Source of the DNA: Xanthocytophaga agilis
Lineage (GTDB): Bacteria > Bacteroidota > Bacteroidia > Cytophagales > 172606-1
DNA: 64,000 bases
Direction of reading: 5' to 3'
Assembly: GCF_030068605.1 (NCBI RefSeq)
Contig: NZ_JASJOU010000008.1
Coordinates: 1-64,000, forward strand
In this document: positions 27,056 to 35,787 of the stretch, piece after piece
Numbering within the stretch: position 1 is the first letter of the stretch
Layout: each line of letters opens with the position of its first letter
Position numbers and translations under genes: made by a program
The notes under the pieces: generated by a model
What the model was told of the DNA's origin: nothing
Seen by the model: only the letters and a program-made list of their open reading frames with translations
The model's database searches: none

Positions 27056-27292
27056 CTATGTAAAATGTGACCACACAAATGTATCTATAGGGCCGTCTTC
27101 ATTGGCAATAAACCAACCCATATAACGCATCGTTTCTTTGTCTTCAGGAGTTATATCTGTTATGGATTTACCTCCTGGTGCACCAGCCCAGATCTGGTCA
27201 TGTTCTGTTTCAAAAATATGCGTATCCATTTCTTCTGCATCATATTTTGCAATTATGGTTAATCCTGTAAGTATTTGATTAAGTGTAGCCAT
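27056..27292 (-). CDS. Small conserved-type hypothetical protein
   Basis: 78 residues, acidic, with the pattern of soluble small Bacteroidota proteins (AKYDAEEMDTHIFETEHDQIWAG, then DITPEDKETMRYMGWF). No domain is recognised. It has balanced coding-like composition and a plain ATG start. Its function is unknown; the stretch 'TPEDKETMRYMGWF' suggests a compact fold of one helix followed by a Trp-containing turn. Confidence 0.6.
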   Translation of the reverse strand: MATLNQILTGLTIIAKYDAEEMDTHIFETEHDQIWAGAPGGKSITDITPEDKETMRYMGWFIANEDGPIDTFVWSHFT

Positions 27293-27580
27293 TTTCAGAC
27301 TTGAATTAATTTTTCTCCGGTGATAAGATATTCTGTTTTATACTTTTAGTTAGTTCCTATTTTACCCCTTTCTGCCTTCAAAAGAAAAAAGAAAGCATCA
27401 TTGTATTTATATAGATTACTACTCCAACTACTCGCTACCTGAAGTTTATACATATACTATTTTATCAAAACCAACATCTGTAATAGCAGTACAGAAATGC
27501 AATGCTTTTTATATAAAACTTATTTAAGTTTGTATAAACAAAAAAGGTGTTATCCTTTTTAATTGAAATTCAGGTGTATG

Positions 27581-27613
27581 AAAAATCCCGCCAGCTTTGC
27601 ATGTGGGATTTTT
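27581..27613. terminator. Orphan bidirectional terminator-like hairpin
   Basis: A 9-bp stem (27581-27589 with 27605-27613) whose arms are A5/T5 plus TCCC/GGGA, followed by more T. A smaller A5GG/CCT5 hairpin lies at 27541-27560. No convincing gene ends here on either strand. Confidence 0.5.
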
Positions 27614-27616
27614 TTT

Positions 27617-28140
27617 GGAAAAAATTCACTTACGCTGTAGTCAATGTACAAATTTCTAGATACAAAAAAAATAGGCCATAAATAAAAAAAGTACAACTCT
27701 GCAATGCCACTCATAAGATTGTACTTTTCTGAATTATTTTTATATTTTGCCAATATCTCCTAGCATTCTTGCTATTATTCTCATAAAGGCACTAACTAAT
27801 CCTCAATTAATTATTTGACTAACTGTAACCAAAGCACAAAATTGTCTAATTTTCTCCATATGACAAAGAACTTAGGACTATGTGATATAGAATTATAGAC
27901 TACAATTGATATTCTCTCTATTTTATATCTGATAATAACTATTCTGAAAACCTCAAGCATTTACTATTGTTAAGGAAAACTGATTTCTCACTTTTACTCT
28001 GCAGAGAGAATACTTTAACAAACAGAGCCTAGAACTTTTTAAGAGAGGGGTGTTAAATGGAAAGAGCTAAACTTGCCAAAATGAACAAAAAATTCTTAAA
28101 CAGCTTTCTGTTAATGAGAATAGTCATAACAACCTGTATA
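27617..28140. other. Gene-free AT-rich stretch
   Basis: About 520 bp without a credible frame, promoter or structure. Frames on both strands lack coding-like composition. Confidence 0.4.
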
Positions 28141-28158
28141 CAGATTATCTCGGAAAAC

Positions 28159-28669
28159 AACCTTAACTCCAGTTGCTGTTTTGGCTCTTTTTCATTCCTA
28201 ACCTATGTGCATGTTAAACAGGAGGACAACCGTAATTCCGGTTAGCTTTTTATACAACTGGAGTTATAGTTGTTTCTCTGAGTAACTGTAATTCCAGTTG
28301 TGCTTTTCGCCAACTGGTATACAGATCAAATTAACATACCAAGCGTTACTAACCATTTTAACACGAGGAGTTTACACATATCGGCTAACGTATTTATCAT
28401 TTATGAGTAGAAATCCTGTAAATCCCTTAATGGTAGTTAGCTCAACATACCAAAACGACACAAGGCAATCTGCCCTTGCAGGAAAAGGAGCGCTCACTTC
28501 CCTCCCGCTTTTTTCTATAGTCTTTAGATATTACTTTTCACACAGATCTGAACTGGTTGATCACTGGAGAAGGCGAACCCATTCGTTCTTCTGGCATCAG
28601 ACGCAAAACCACACAAACCGCTGAAAACCAACCATAACTGTAGTTACGACAATCGCAACTACAGTTGGA
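28159..28669. repeat. Cluster of short related repeats (about AACCNTAAYTCCAGTTG)
   Basis: Six copies of a 12-18-bp motif in both orientations: 28159-28175, 28228-28244, 28255-28272 (reverse), 28284-28300, 28630-28647, and about 28655-28669 (reverse). The last two form a 10-bp perfect hairpin (28636-28645 with 28657-28666). The motif is itself partly palindromic (AACTG...CAGTT). The intervening sequence has no clear gene. It may be a decayed gene with repeat units, or a small non-autonomous element. Confidence 0.45.
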
Positions 28670-28840
28670 CTGGTATCTGGATAATACCAATCTTTGTATC
28701 AGAAAATCGGTTAGAAAAGGGACTTACTTCCCTGTCTGCAAGCGATTCTGGATCTTTGATAGTAGTGCAACTAAAAACCCCTCTACCCTACCGTTCCCGT
28801 GTTCACTAGTCTATTACGATAACTTTCCACAAACCCAACT

Positions 28841-29002
28841 ATGGCATTGCCGTTACCCTTACTGACAACCAAAGCCGACTGTGGCAAAGTTCTTGAAGAG
28901 CTTACAGACCTGAAAAGCGATCTGGAATTCAAGAAGATTACCCTAACCCATAGCCGTGAGAATGCGTATGACAGAGCCTCGATAGTAAATTTCCTAAGTT
29001 GA
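28841..29002 (+). CDS. Short coding-like frame, possible gene fragment
   Basis: 53 codons with strong coding-like composition (KVLEELTDLKSDLEFKK, HSRENAYDRAS), helical and charged, possibly a coiled coil. It ends abruptly and the sequence behind it keeps coding-like texture without an open frame. It is probably the start of a truncated or frameshifted gene. Family not recognised. Confidence 0.3.
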   Translation: MALPLPLLTTKADCGKVLEELTDLKSDLEFKKITLTHSRENAYDRASIVNFLS

Positions 29003-29176
29003 CAGTACTGTGTGGATGTCGGTTTCCTATAGAAAGGTCGAATACTATTGGATGGCTTTCTCAAAAACAACCTGATAGTCCGGAAAAACTTCTTTGATAA
29101 TCGTGAGTATGACTGTTAACTCTGCAATCGTGTTTTCTTTATGCCACCAGAAACGATCAGGAAGGTTTGTATCTTT

Positions 29177-30067
29177 TTAAACAATGTAGGCTATTTGTAT
29201 ATCTTCCAGCAGCCCAACTTGTGTAGGCTTCCAGTCCAGAATTGTATACGTCTTTTGACTTGATGAGGCACAATTTATAGAGGCAAAGTGTAAAAACCAG
29301 CTAAAATGTTTTTCAGCATCTGCTCCTTCCAGACCTTCTGTCGGTAGTTGTATACCCTTGCCAATTCTCTCGGCAATGTCTTTAAAGGTAATACCTTCTT
29401 CTGCCACTGCATGGAATACTTTCTGTTTAGGCTGCTTTTCTACAATCAGGCGGTATACCTTTGCAGCATCCAGCCGATGCACAGCAGGCCATCGATTTTG
29501 TCCATCACCTATAAAGGCAGATCGACCATTTGTTTTCGCCATGCCGATCAGGATAGAGATAAAGCCGTGATCGCCATGACCATGCACTGTAGGAGGCAAA
29601 CGTACGATATATACATTTACACCTTTGGCAGCAGCAACAGCAGAAGCCTCTTCAGTGGCAACCCTTGGTAACACTTCCGAACTCACTGCAGGCTTATCAT
29701 CTTCAGTTAGAAGACGATCGTATCGAAGCAGTCCTATTCCTGAGGTTACCACCAGTGGTTTTTCGGTGCCTGCTAAAGCATCACCTAATGCTTCGATGAC
29801 AAGGCGGTCAGCCTCACAGTTAGCTTTAAATTTCGAAAAATCGTGGTTAAACGCTGTGTGAATAACTGCATCACAGCGAATGGCGCATTTTTTAATCGTT
29901 TCCAGATCATTCACATCACCCAATTGAACTTCGGCACCCATATCCTGTAGCTTTTGGAAAGCAATTTCAGAACGTACCAGTCCCAGTACAGTATGCCCTG
30001 CGGACAATAATTCATTTACAACAGCGGAGCCTACAAAACCTGAAGCTCCTGTAACAAATACATGCAT
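29177..30067 (-). CDS. NAD(P)-dependent epimerase/dehydratase-like SDR
   Basis: 296 residues of the extended/atypical SDR class. The dinucleotide-binding loop GASGFVGSAV is at 7-16, and NDLETIKKCAIRCDAVIHTAF marks the end of the second half of the Rossmann fold. The usual YxxxK is not evident, so this is an atypical member, possibly a binding protein or reductase of unknown substrate. It lies 74 bp downstream of a Crp/Fnr regulator on the same strand, with a TGGTCA/TGACCA dyad between them. Such pairs in the Bacteroidota often respond to reactive or toxic organic compounds; this is inference. Confidence 0.85.
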   Translation of the reverse strand: MHVFVTGASGFVGSAVVNELLSAGHTVLGLVRSEIAFQKLQDMGAEVQLGDVNDLETIKKCAIRCDAVIHTAFNHDFSKFKANCEADRLVIEALGDALAGTEKPLVVTSGIGLLRYDRLLTEDDKPAVSSEVLPRVATEEASAVAAAKGVNVYIVRLPPTVHGHGDHGFISILIGMAKTNGRSAFIGDGQNRWPAVHRLDAAKVYRLIVEKQPKQKVFHAVAEEGITFKDIAERIGKGIQLPTEGLEGADAEKHFSWFLHFASINCASSSQKTYTILDWKPTQVGLLEDIQIAYIV

Positions 30068-30119
30068 AATAGTATAGTTTAAGGTGCTGCAAAGTAAAAT
30101 AAACCCTATCCGAAAAACG

Positions 30120-30133
30120 TGGTCATTTGACCA
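30120..30133. promoter_or_regulatory. Dyad between Crp/Fnr gene and SDR gene
   Basis: TGGTCA-TT-TGACCA, flanked by an outer inverted repeat GCAAAGTA (30089-30096) and TACTTTGC (30134-30141). It lies 53 bp upstream of the SDR start and next to the regulator's stop, so it may be an operator of the regulator or a terminator stem. Confidence 0.35.
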
Positions 30134-30141
30134 TACTTTGC

Positions 30142-30720
30142 TTATCGATACAATTGTGCGTGACGTATTCTCGTGAGTGTTTTGAGGGAAATGCCCAGAT
30201 AGGCGGCTATCATATGCAAAGGCAGACGGGCAATGAGGTGAGGATTGTTGCGGATAAAATCATCGTACTTCTCTTCGGGAGTAGCACTTATCGCAGTTAG
30301 TAAACGTTGCCTATTTTCGTATATTTTCCTGGAAATCAATTGTTCCGAATACTTTTTTAATAGTGGAAGGCTAGCCAGCAATGCATTGAAATCATTCTTC
30401 TTCCAAAGAACCGCCTCGGTAGGCTCTACAGCTGCTATATTTACAATAGAAGGTATTTCCAGATCATAGCTTTCAATATCTAGTGTCCATTCCTTCTCAG
30501 ATGAAAATTGCACTATATGTTCATTGCCATTGACCCCGATACTATATGTACGCAATATACCACTGACAATAAACACCTTATGACGGCAAACGTCCCCAGC
30601 CTGAAGCAACAACTCATTGCGACGCAGTTTTCTGGGTATAGCACTACTCAGAATAGACTGTATCTCTTCATCAGGCAATCCCAAATACTCGCTAAGATAT
30701 TTTTTAAATTCGGATAACAT
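30142..30720 (-). CDS. Crp/Fnr-family transcriptional regulator (1 of 3)
   Basis: 192 residues from the ATG at 30720; a longer frame adds 24 residues without family resemblance. The cyclic-nucleotide-binding-like beta-barrel is at about 20-115, with a long helix and a winged-helix at about 150-190 (LIARLPLHMIAAYLGISLKTLTRIR). Ligand-binding residues of true CRP (RxS phosphate-binding cassette) are not obvious, so it may sense something other than cAMP. It lies on the same strand as and directly before the SDR gene. Confidence 0.88.
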   Translation of the reverse strand: MLSEFKKYLSEYLGLPDEEIQSILSSAIPRKLRRNELLLQAGDVCRHKVFIVSGILRTYSIGVNGNEHIVQFSSEKEWTLDIESYDLEIPSIVNIAAVEPTEAVLWKKNDFNALLASLPLLKKYSEQLISRKIYENRQRLLTAISATPEEKYDDFIRNNPHLIARLPLHMIAAYLGISLKTLTRIRHAQLYR

Positions 30721-30816
30721 CACAGACAGCAATGAAATAAATTCAGAAAACAATCGTAATTTTATAAAGAAGCGATTATAGACAATAAACACTAAATAAC
30801 TTAAATAAATCCTCTC

Positions 30817-31338
30817 TTGAAAATTTTACTCTACCTGCTACCCTTCTGCTTTTTGGTAGGTGGCAATCCTGAAAATGATCATACCCATAAATCCACTATA
30901 CATAGAATAGATGAATGGCATACCATTACTGTTTCAAAGAATGAGCAGATTTATGTTTATATTAAACAGGATTCACTATACAATTTGTTTATTACAGCCT
31001 ATGACAAACACAGAAATGTGTATGGCTCTCAAGCTGTCATGTTCTCTGATGTAATCAGAAAACCTACTCTCATTACGGCTGTACAACTGGACAATACAAC
31101 AAAAGAAAAAGAGTTTGTAATCAAATCTTTTAATAAGGGTTCTACTTATGGTGCACAAAGTCTATTTATTATATGGACAGACGATTATACATGGTATGTA
31201 ACAAGAGACATATTCCAAAGAGCTATGTTAGAAGACCGCAACAAGGATGGCGTTTATGAAATAGTAGAATACTATGGTAGTTCGAATAAAAAAGGCAAAG
31301 TGTACCGATTCAGAAATGGAGGCTTCCAGGAACTGTAG
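30817..31338 (+). CDS. Hypothetical secreted protein
   Basis: 173 residues. The best start is TTG at 30817, which directly gives a signal peptide (MKILLYLLPFCFLVGG); the next in-frame ATG would lose it. The mature part is a beta-rich domain with a repeated K-F-I/W pattern (TYGAQSLFIIWTDDYTWYVT, DRNKDGVYEIVEYYGSS). The DxNxDGxxE motif (DRNKDGVYE) looks like an EF-hand or VCBS-type calcium-binding loop. Function unknown; probably periplasmic or exported. Confidence 0.6.
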   Translation: MKILLYLLPFCFLVGGNPENDHTHKSTIHRIDEWHTITVSKNEQIYVYIKQDSLYNLFITAYDKHRNVYGSQAVMFSDVIRKPTLITAVQLDNTTKEKEFVIKSFNKGSTYGAQSLFIIWTDDYTWYVTRDIFQRAMLEDRNKDGVYEIVEYYGSSNKKGKVYRFRNGGFQEL

Positions 31339-31592
31339 TAGAGGAGAATTACTAAGCATTCCAAACTGCGTTTTTCTATCTTTTAAAGACGAATGTTATT
31401 CTTGTCTTCCCTGTGGCCTTGTAACAAAGCTCACAACCTTGCTTGTAGGATTCTCTTAGAATGTAATCGCTACCCTATTTGGTAAGAGACTTTTTCAGAA
31501 GGACAAAGATGGTATTCTTCCAGGAAAGCAACACCAATTGAAAAAAAAATTACGATTGCGTTCATTCTGAGACTACAAGTGAATACCATTTA

Positions 31593-31856
31593 TCAGCTTG
31601 TTCTAATCACAAAAAAGATAATCGGGATTAGCGTTAGCACCGTCAATAACAGCAAATAAACCTTGGAGATGGATTTTTTGTATAAAAGGATAGATTTAAT
31701 CACCAGGAAAATAAGTAAGTAATACAATGTCAGAAGAAACTGCACAAAGTAAACTACATAAACTCCAAACTCTCCATCTACAGAGATGAACAATGTGGCA
31801 AAAAGAAGCAGGCAAAAGAGTAAATTGGTATACTGTAAAATTTTTAAGAATGCCAT
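31593..31856 (-). CDS. Small hypothetical integral membrane protein
   Basis: 87 residues with three hydrophobic segments at about 7-25, 31-53 and 66-84, separated by short charged loops, and a Lys/Ser-rich turn (LYKKSISK). No family recognised. It lies in a run of small accessory genes. Confidence 0.5.
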   Translation of the reverse strand: MAFLKILQYTNLLFCLLLFATLFISVDGEFGVYVVYFVQFLLTLYYLLIFLVIKSILLYKKSISKVYLLLLTVLTLIPIIFFVIRTS

Positions 31857-31968
31857 ACCATAACATCATACTTGTATTAGTATAGCTACCTGTTTTTTAA
31901 TTAAACATATGTACTTAGATATCCAGCAATTTTGCCTAACCTAGACAATTCTTTCTGTAAATCTAGAT

Positions 31969-32430
31969 TTATCTAGTCAATTTGGTAGTCTCGTCTTCTA
32001 CCCTTATACCTTTTGCAAGAAGATACTTTACCATAAACTCTACTTCTGCTGCGTTCTCTATAAGCCATACAGAGTCAGAACGTTTATTATAAAGCAGGCC
32101 ACCAGACAAGATGTAATCTTCAAGGTAAGGTATTATATGCTCTTCCATAAAAGCTATTACTTTTGGTTCATCCACAGACAAGAAGGAAGCATCCAGTTTG
32201 TATACAAATCCTTGTTTATCTAATTTATCAGCAACGTCATCTTTCGCTCCTATAAAGTCAACCTCTATCTCATTATTTACAAGGAAACATTCATTAATCT
32301 TAAATACATCCAATCTGTCAAATATATCTCTACTTTCTGTTAAAGAAAGACCTGTTTCTATCGAAAGAAATTTTATTCTTTCCATTCTATTCTGCGTATG
32401 TTGTATTCCCAGTAATGTTATTTTAGCCAT
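31969..32430 (-). CDS. Hypothetical protein with ribosomal L7/L12 C-terminal-like domain
   Basis: 153 residues. Residues about 15-78 show the alternating pattern of the L7/L12 C-terminal domain: a strand (RIKFLSIE), then TGLSLTESRDIFDRL, then DDVADKLDKQGFVYKL, as in 'TGLGLKEAKDLV...LEEAGAKVEL'. The rest is acidic and helical (VIAFMEEHIIPYLEDYIL). This domain type also occurs in small proteins outside ribosomes. Function unknown. The similarity is a by-eye reading. Confidence 0.55.
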   Translation of the reverse strand: MAKITLLGIQHTQNRMERIKFLSIETGLSLTESRDIFDRLDVFKINECFLVNNEIEVDFIGAKDDVADKLDKQGFVYKLDASFLSVDEPKVIAFMEEHIIPYLEDYILSGGLLYNKRSDSVWLIENAAEVEFMVKYLLAKGIRVEDETTKLTR

Positions 32431-32581
32431 ACCAGATTAACGGAACATATAAAATGATAATGTTTTTTCTGTATCAAGAGCACATTAATCAGCCAGTATA
32501 ATAATATTCTTTATATGATTTTTACTACCTTCATCCAAACCTATTGAATGTCTAATGTAGTTGGATTTGTGTGAAGATGAA

Positions 32582-33158
32582 TTATCCAATGAACAATCCA
32601 TTCTTAAAAATACTTTCGTTGATTTGTTTTAAAGGTAAATCAAATGTAGAGAAACCGACATAGGCATAATAATCATATCCAAACCCAATTTCGCAGATCC
32701 CATTATCGCTAAGTAATCTGGACCACACACATTCCCTTAAATTAAGGATTAATATATTTTTCATCTCATCCATACTATATACCTTATCCAATTCAAAGTT
32801 TTCAAATATAGTGATCAACGCAGGATCATTCTCTAACATTTTCTTATAAATAAGGGCTTTTGTTTGTACTGTTGTAAACTTCTCACAAGCTATCACGACA
32901 ACCTGTTGGGTATTACATAAACGCAAGATCTCTGTGATTACTTTAATGTATCGCCCTTCTGTCTCTAAAGTATTCTTCTTTTGTAAAAACAGATTCCTCA
33001 TATATTCTCCCTATATCACTAAACGAAGTCCATTCATCTTTTGTGTATGCGCCATTTTCATTCCTGTAAATAGGATTATATTTACTAATTCTCCATTCTA
33101 ATTCCATAGAGCTATTAACTGAGGTAAATTCTACTATTGGTTCAGATATAAACAACAA
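32582..33158 (-). pseudogene. Frameshifted hypothetical gene
   Basis: Two overlapping frames make one protein. The first (from about 33158) reads ...KYNPIYRNENGAYTKDEWTSFSDIGRIYEESVFTKEEY; the second (to 32582) continues ...LETEGRYIKVITEILRLCN and ends ...GFGYDYYAYVGFSTF. Joined, the junction gives a normal helix. A +1 base at the TTT run near 32967-32970 breaks the frame. The upstream part also lacks a good ATG (TTG at 33158; ATG at 33180 in a different frame), so a second indel is possible. The style resembles small antitoxin/immunity-like proteins, but the family is not identified. Confidence 0.6.
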
Positions 33159-33318
33159 AGGTAAAATCAGAAGTATTCATTAAAAGAAGTATTTGTTCTT
33201 GCCGTTAATAGTAAGATTGATCTGAAAGTAACCTGTACCACTGTCTGGAAACGCACCCCAATCTTCAACCACTCAACTTGGAGATGTTTCTTCAAAATAT
33301 TTTTGTAAAATCAGATCC

Positions 33319-33338
33319 ATTTTAACTTAAGTTAAAAT
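33319..33338. promoter_or_regulatory. 20-bp perfect palindrome before Crp/Fnr gene 2
   Basis: ATTTTAACTTAAGTTAAAAT, a perfect dyad 95 bp upstream of the regulator. The core TTTTNACTTAAGTNAAAA returns at 34767-34784, before the DUF308 gene. Likely the operator of this regulator. Confidence 0.65.
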
Positions 33339-33433
33339 TATTGTCCTGAGCAGTTACCGAAATTTACAGTGTTTTGTCTGCTATTTATGTATCAGACATG
33401 GATATGTACTAACTCACTTGATCTATAGAACCA

Positions 33434-34021
33434 ATGACTGATAAAAACGAAATCATAGCACAGCATCTGAAAAACTTTGCTGCACTTACTGATAAAGATA
33501 TAAGTGAAAGTCTGCCGTTCTGGAAAGCTCGAAAAATCAACAAGGGTGATTTCTTTAACATGCAGAGTATGGTTTGTAATGACCTCGGTTTGGTCGTAAA
33601 GGGAATCTTCCGGATTTACTATCACGACCCGAAGACAGAAGAAGACAAAAACCTTTTCTTTTTTTCGGAAAATCAGTTCGTGGTTTCTTTTAGAAGCTTT
33701 ATATCACAAAATCCCTGCTGGTATTTTATAGAAGCAATGGAAGATTCTGAAATTGTCTTTATTTCCTATAAGGATCTCAACAGTCTTTATGAAACCAATC
33801 CCAGCTGGGGAAAATTTGGCAGGCTATTAGCTGAATTGTTCTTTTCCTATGCACAAACCCGTACAGAAGAATTTATGTTTTTTTCGCATGAAGAACGATA
33901 CCTTAGATTGTTAAAAGAACATCCCAATATTGTTGAACGTATTCCAGCCTATCATATTTCTTCTTTTTTAGGCATTACAAACCCTTCGCTGAGCAGGATC
34001 AGGAAGCGTATTAAACGTTGA
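33434..34021 (+). CDS. Crp/Fnr-family transcriptional regulator (2 of 3)
   Basis: 195 residues with an N-terminal cyclic-nucleotide-binding-like domain (about 20-120) and a winged-helix at about 155-192 (RIPAYHISSFLGITNPSLSRIRKR). It is convergent with the DUF308 gene, sharing a hairpin terminator. The same palindrome occurs before both genes, so it probably autoregulates and controls the DUF308 gene. Confidence 0.88.
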   Translation: MTDKNEIIAQHLKNFAALTDKDISESLPFWKARKINKGDFFNMQSMVCNDLGLVVKGIFRIYYHDPKTEEDKNLFFFSENQFVVSFRSFISQNPCWYFIEAMEDSEIVFISYKDLNSLYETNPSWGKFGRLLAELFFSYAQTRTEEFMFFSHEERYLRLLKEHPNIVERIPAYHISSFLGITNPSLSRIRKRIKR

Positions 34022-34053
34022 AACACAATAGTTTAAGGCTTACCTTAATAAAA

Positions 34054-34089
34054 GCTGCTGGTTTCACCTTAAACGGAAGCACCAGCAGC
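34054..34089. terminator. Bidirectional hairpin between Crp/Fnr gene 2 and DUF308 gene
   Basis: A 9-bp GC-rich perfect stem (GCTGCTGGT at 34054-34062 with 34081-34089), loop 18 nt, between convergent genes. The T-tracts are poor on both strands. Confidence 0.5.
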
Positions 34090-34127
34090 GTCATTCTAAC
34101 TTGGAATCAACCTAAAAATTCGCTTAT

Positions 34128-34709
34128 TTAACGCATCTGATTAATTGACCTTGACAAACGGATAGCTGAAAGGAGATAGTAAAATGCACCAAATGCAGAG
34201 TAACCGGCAAGATTAGCAATACCCGTTTTCGGATCATGTGCCAGAAGGATAAAAGAGACCCCCGCAAGCATAGATTGCCCGCCACTGATAATCATGGGCC
34301 ATTGTCCACCCACTACTTTTCTGCGTCGTAAACCTAAAACCAGTTGGATTAATCCTGTAACAATTGCCCAAACACCAAAAACCTGTATGGTTTCAGGAAT
34401 ACCTTTTTGTAATGCCAGACCTACCGCTACTGTAGTTACCGCACTAATGCCAGCATTAATATATAACATCTTTTTTGATGAGCTGCTTTGATTAGCACGA
34501 ATATCCATAAAAGTCCCGATCAAGTCCCAGGCCGGATAAATGATCAGTAGAATACTGGCTATTTCTACTGATGTTTTGGCGAAAAGGCTAACAAGTATCA
34601 CCCAGATTACTGAAAATATTGTGCGGATGAAATAGAGTTTGCGTAATGCTCTTGCTGTTTCAATGGGTTGTGCTTCCTTTGTTGAACTTGAATATGTGGT
34701 AGATGTCAT
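34128..34709 (-). CDS. DUF308 (HdeD-like) membrane protein
   Basis: 193 residues with six predicted membrane segments in the DUF308 pattern (IRTIFSVIWVILVSL, ILLIIYPAWDLIGTFMDIRA, GISAVTTVAVGLAL, ...). HdeD-like proteins are linked to acid or general stress; the exact role is unknown. It is under the TTTTCACTTAAGTTAAAA site 58 bp upstream, shared with the neighbouring Crp/Fnr gene. Confidence 0.82.
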   Translation of the reverse strand: MTSTTYSSSTKEAQPIETARALRKLYFIRTIFSVIWVILVSLFAKTSVEIASILLIIYPAWDLIGTFMDIRANQSSSSKKMLYINAGISAVTTVAVGLALQKGIPETIQVFGVWAIVTGLIQLVLGLRRRKVVGGQWPMIISGGQSMLAGVSFILLAHDPKTGIANLAGYSAFGAFYYLLSAIRLSRSINQMR

Positions 34710-34766
34710 AACTTTAAATTTTAAGTATTTTGATAGGCTAAAGTTCGACAGTATTATTCAGTCCGT

Positions 34767-34784
34767 TTTTCACTTAAGTTAAAA
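34767..34784. promoter_or_regulatory. Palindrome before the DUF308 gene
   Basis: TTTTCACTTAAGTTAAAA, dyad with one mismatch, the same core as at 33319-33338. Confidence 0.6.
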
Positions 34785-35049
34785 TGGACAATAGGAAAGA
34801 CAACTTCTTATAAGTACCCGTAGTATATTTGTTGATAGTCTGGAACTGATAGTAAAGATATATGGGATTTTGATACCATCATGGGCCTATTCAAACAAAG
34901 AAAAAAGCTCTCTCTTACATTGGGAGCATTTTGTGGACTCCTAAAACGTCCTTACTATAATAATTCAAGTGCTTCCGTTTGTCTGATCTGAAATAGTACA
35001 TGAGTACTGGAATTACCTTCTTTTCTTTTACAGAGTAAAGTGATGAAGA

Positions 35050-35057
35050 TACATTTG
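35050..35057 (+). promoter_or_regulatory. -7 box before the peroxiredoxin-like gene
   Basis: TACATTTG matches TAnnTTTG 45 nt upstream of the start codon. No TTG at -33, so an activator may be needed. Confidence 0.4.
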
Positions 35058-35101
35058 TGGGTACGATGCATTCTTAGTGATTCACTCCATTAGACAAACA
35101 T

Positions 35102-35653
35102 ATGAAACTATCCCTTGGGCAAACTGCTCCAGAATTTTCTACCACAGACGTATACGGAAAACAAATTAGTTTAAAAGACTTTCAGGGACGCAAGCTATTG
35201 CTGGCGTTTCAGCGAAACGCTGCCTGTCCGTTTTGTAGCTACCAGCTTTTCCGACTCAATAAAATCTATCCTCAGTTACAGGAAAAAGGGTTGGAAGTAT
35301 TAGTATTCTTTGAATCACAGGCGGAGGCCATTCTCAAAAGCAGCTTCCTGACAGATCAGAAGCTAACTATCATTTCCGATCCGAAACGAAAAATCTATAC
35401 ACAATACGGCGCAGAGATAACTGCTGATAAGATAGAGAAAGTATTTGCCATTCCCAGCCGCATGGAAGATCTCCAGGCGTCACAAGCTTTGAAGTTAGCC
35501 AGTACGGAAAAAGAAGATGGAGTTAATCAGGCTGCCTTACCAGCTGCTTTTTTACTGGATGAAAAAGCAATCATTCGTCACATTCACTATGGACAGGATC
35601 TGGGAGACAATATTCCATTGGATGCGGTTTCGGCCTTTGCCAACCAAAAGTAG
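35102..35653 (+). CDS. Peroxiredoxin-like (AhpC/TSA-superfamily) protein
   Basis: 183 residues with the redoxin fold (LGQTAPEFSTTDVYGKQISLKDFQGRKLLLAF) and a CPFC motif with Cys42 and Cys45. The spacing CxxC is more like thioredoxin than classical 2-Cys peroxiredoxins, which have TxxC. It probably reduces peroxides or disulfides in the cytosol. It lies among stress-type genes controlled by Crp/Fnr regulators. Confidence 0.85.
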   Translation: MKLSLGQTAPEFSTTDVYGKQISLKDFQGRKLLLAFQRNAACPFCSYQLFRLNKIYPQLQEKGLEVLVFFESQAEAILKSSFLTDQKLTIISDPKRKIYTQYGAEITADKIEKVFAIPSRMEDLQASQALKLASTEKEDGVNQAALPAAFLLDEKAIIRHIHYGQDLGDNIPLDAVSAFANQK

Positions 35654-35675
35654 TTTGTAGCCAGTACAAAAAATT

Positions 35676-35720
35676 ACAAAGACGCTTCTCAGTAGTCCAA
35701 CTACTAAGAAGCGTCTTTGT
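35676..35720 (+). terminator. Terminator after the peroxiredoxin-like gene
   Basis: A long stem (35676-35695 with 35701-35720), 19 of 20 pairs, loop 5 nt, 22 bp after the stop. Followed by CTTTAC. Confidence 0.75.
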
Positions 35721-35787
35721 CTTTACAGAATATCTACAATCTGGATGCAACTCTTATTAGCTGATTCGGTTTATGATATTAGTTTTA

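Noticed and set aside
27559-27753. A 64-codon frame on the minus strand
   Set aside because: It runs through the A/T hairpin at 27581-27613 and has low-complexity Phe/Asn/Lys composition.
28298-28865. Two plus-strand frames of 108 and 66 codons
   Set aside because: They have no recognisable fold and cross the short repeats; I treat the stretch as decayed sequence.
32582-33001. Calling the downstream half of the frameshifted gene as an intact 139-residue protein
   Set aside because: Its first residues are not a natural start and the upstream frame joins it directly in one protein.
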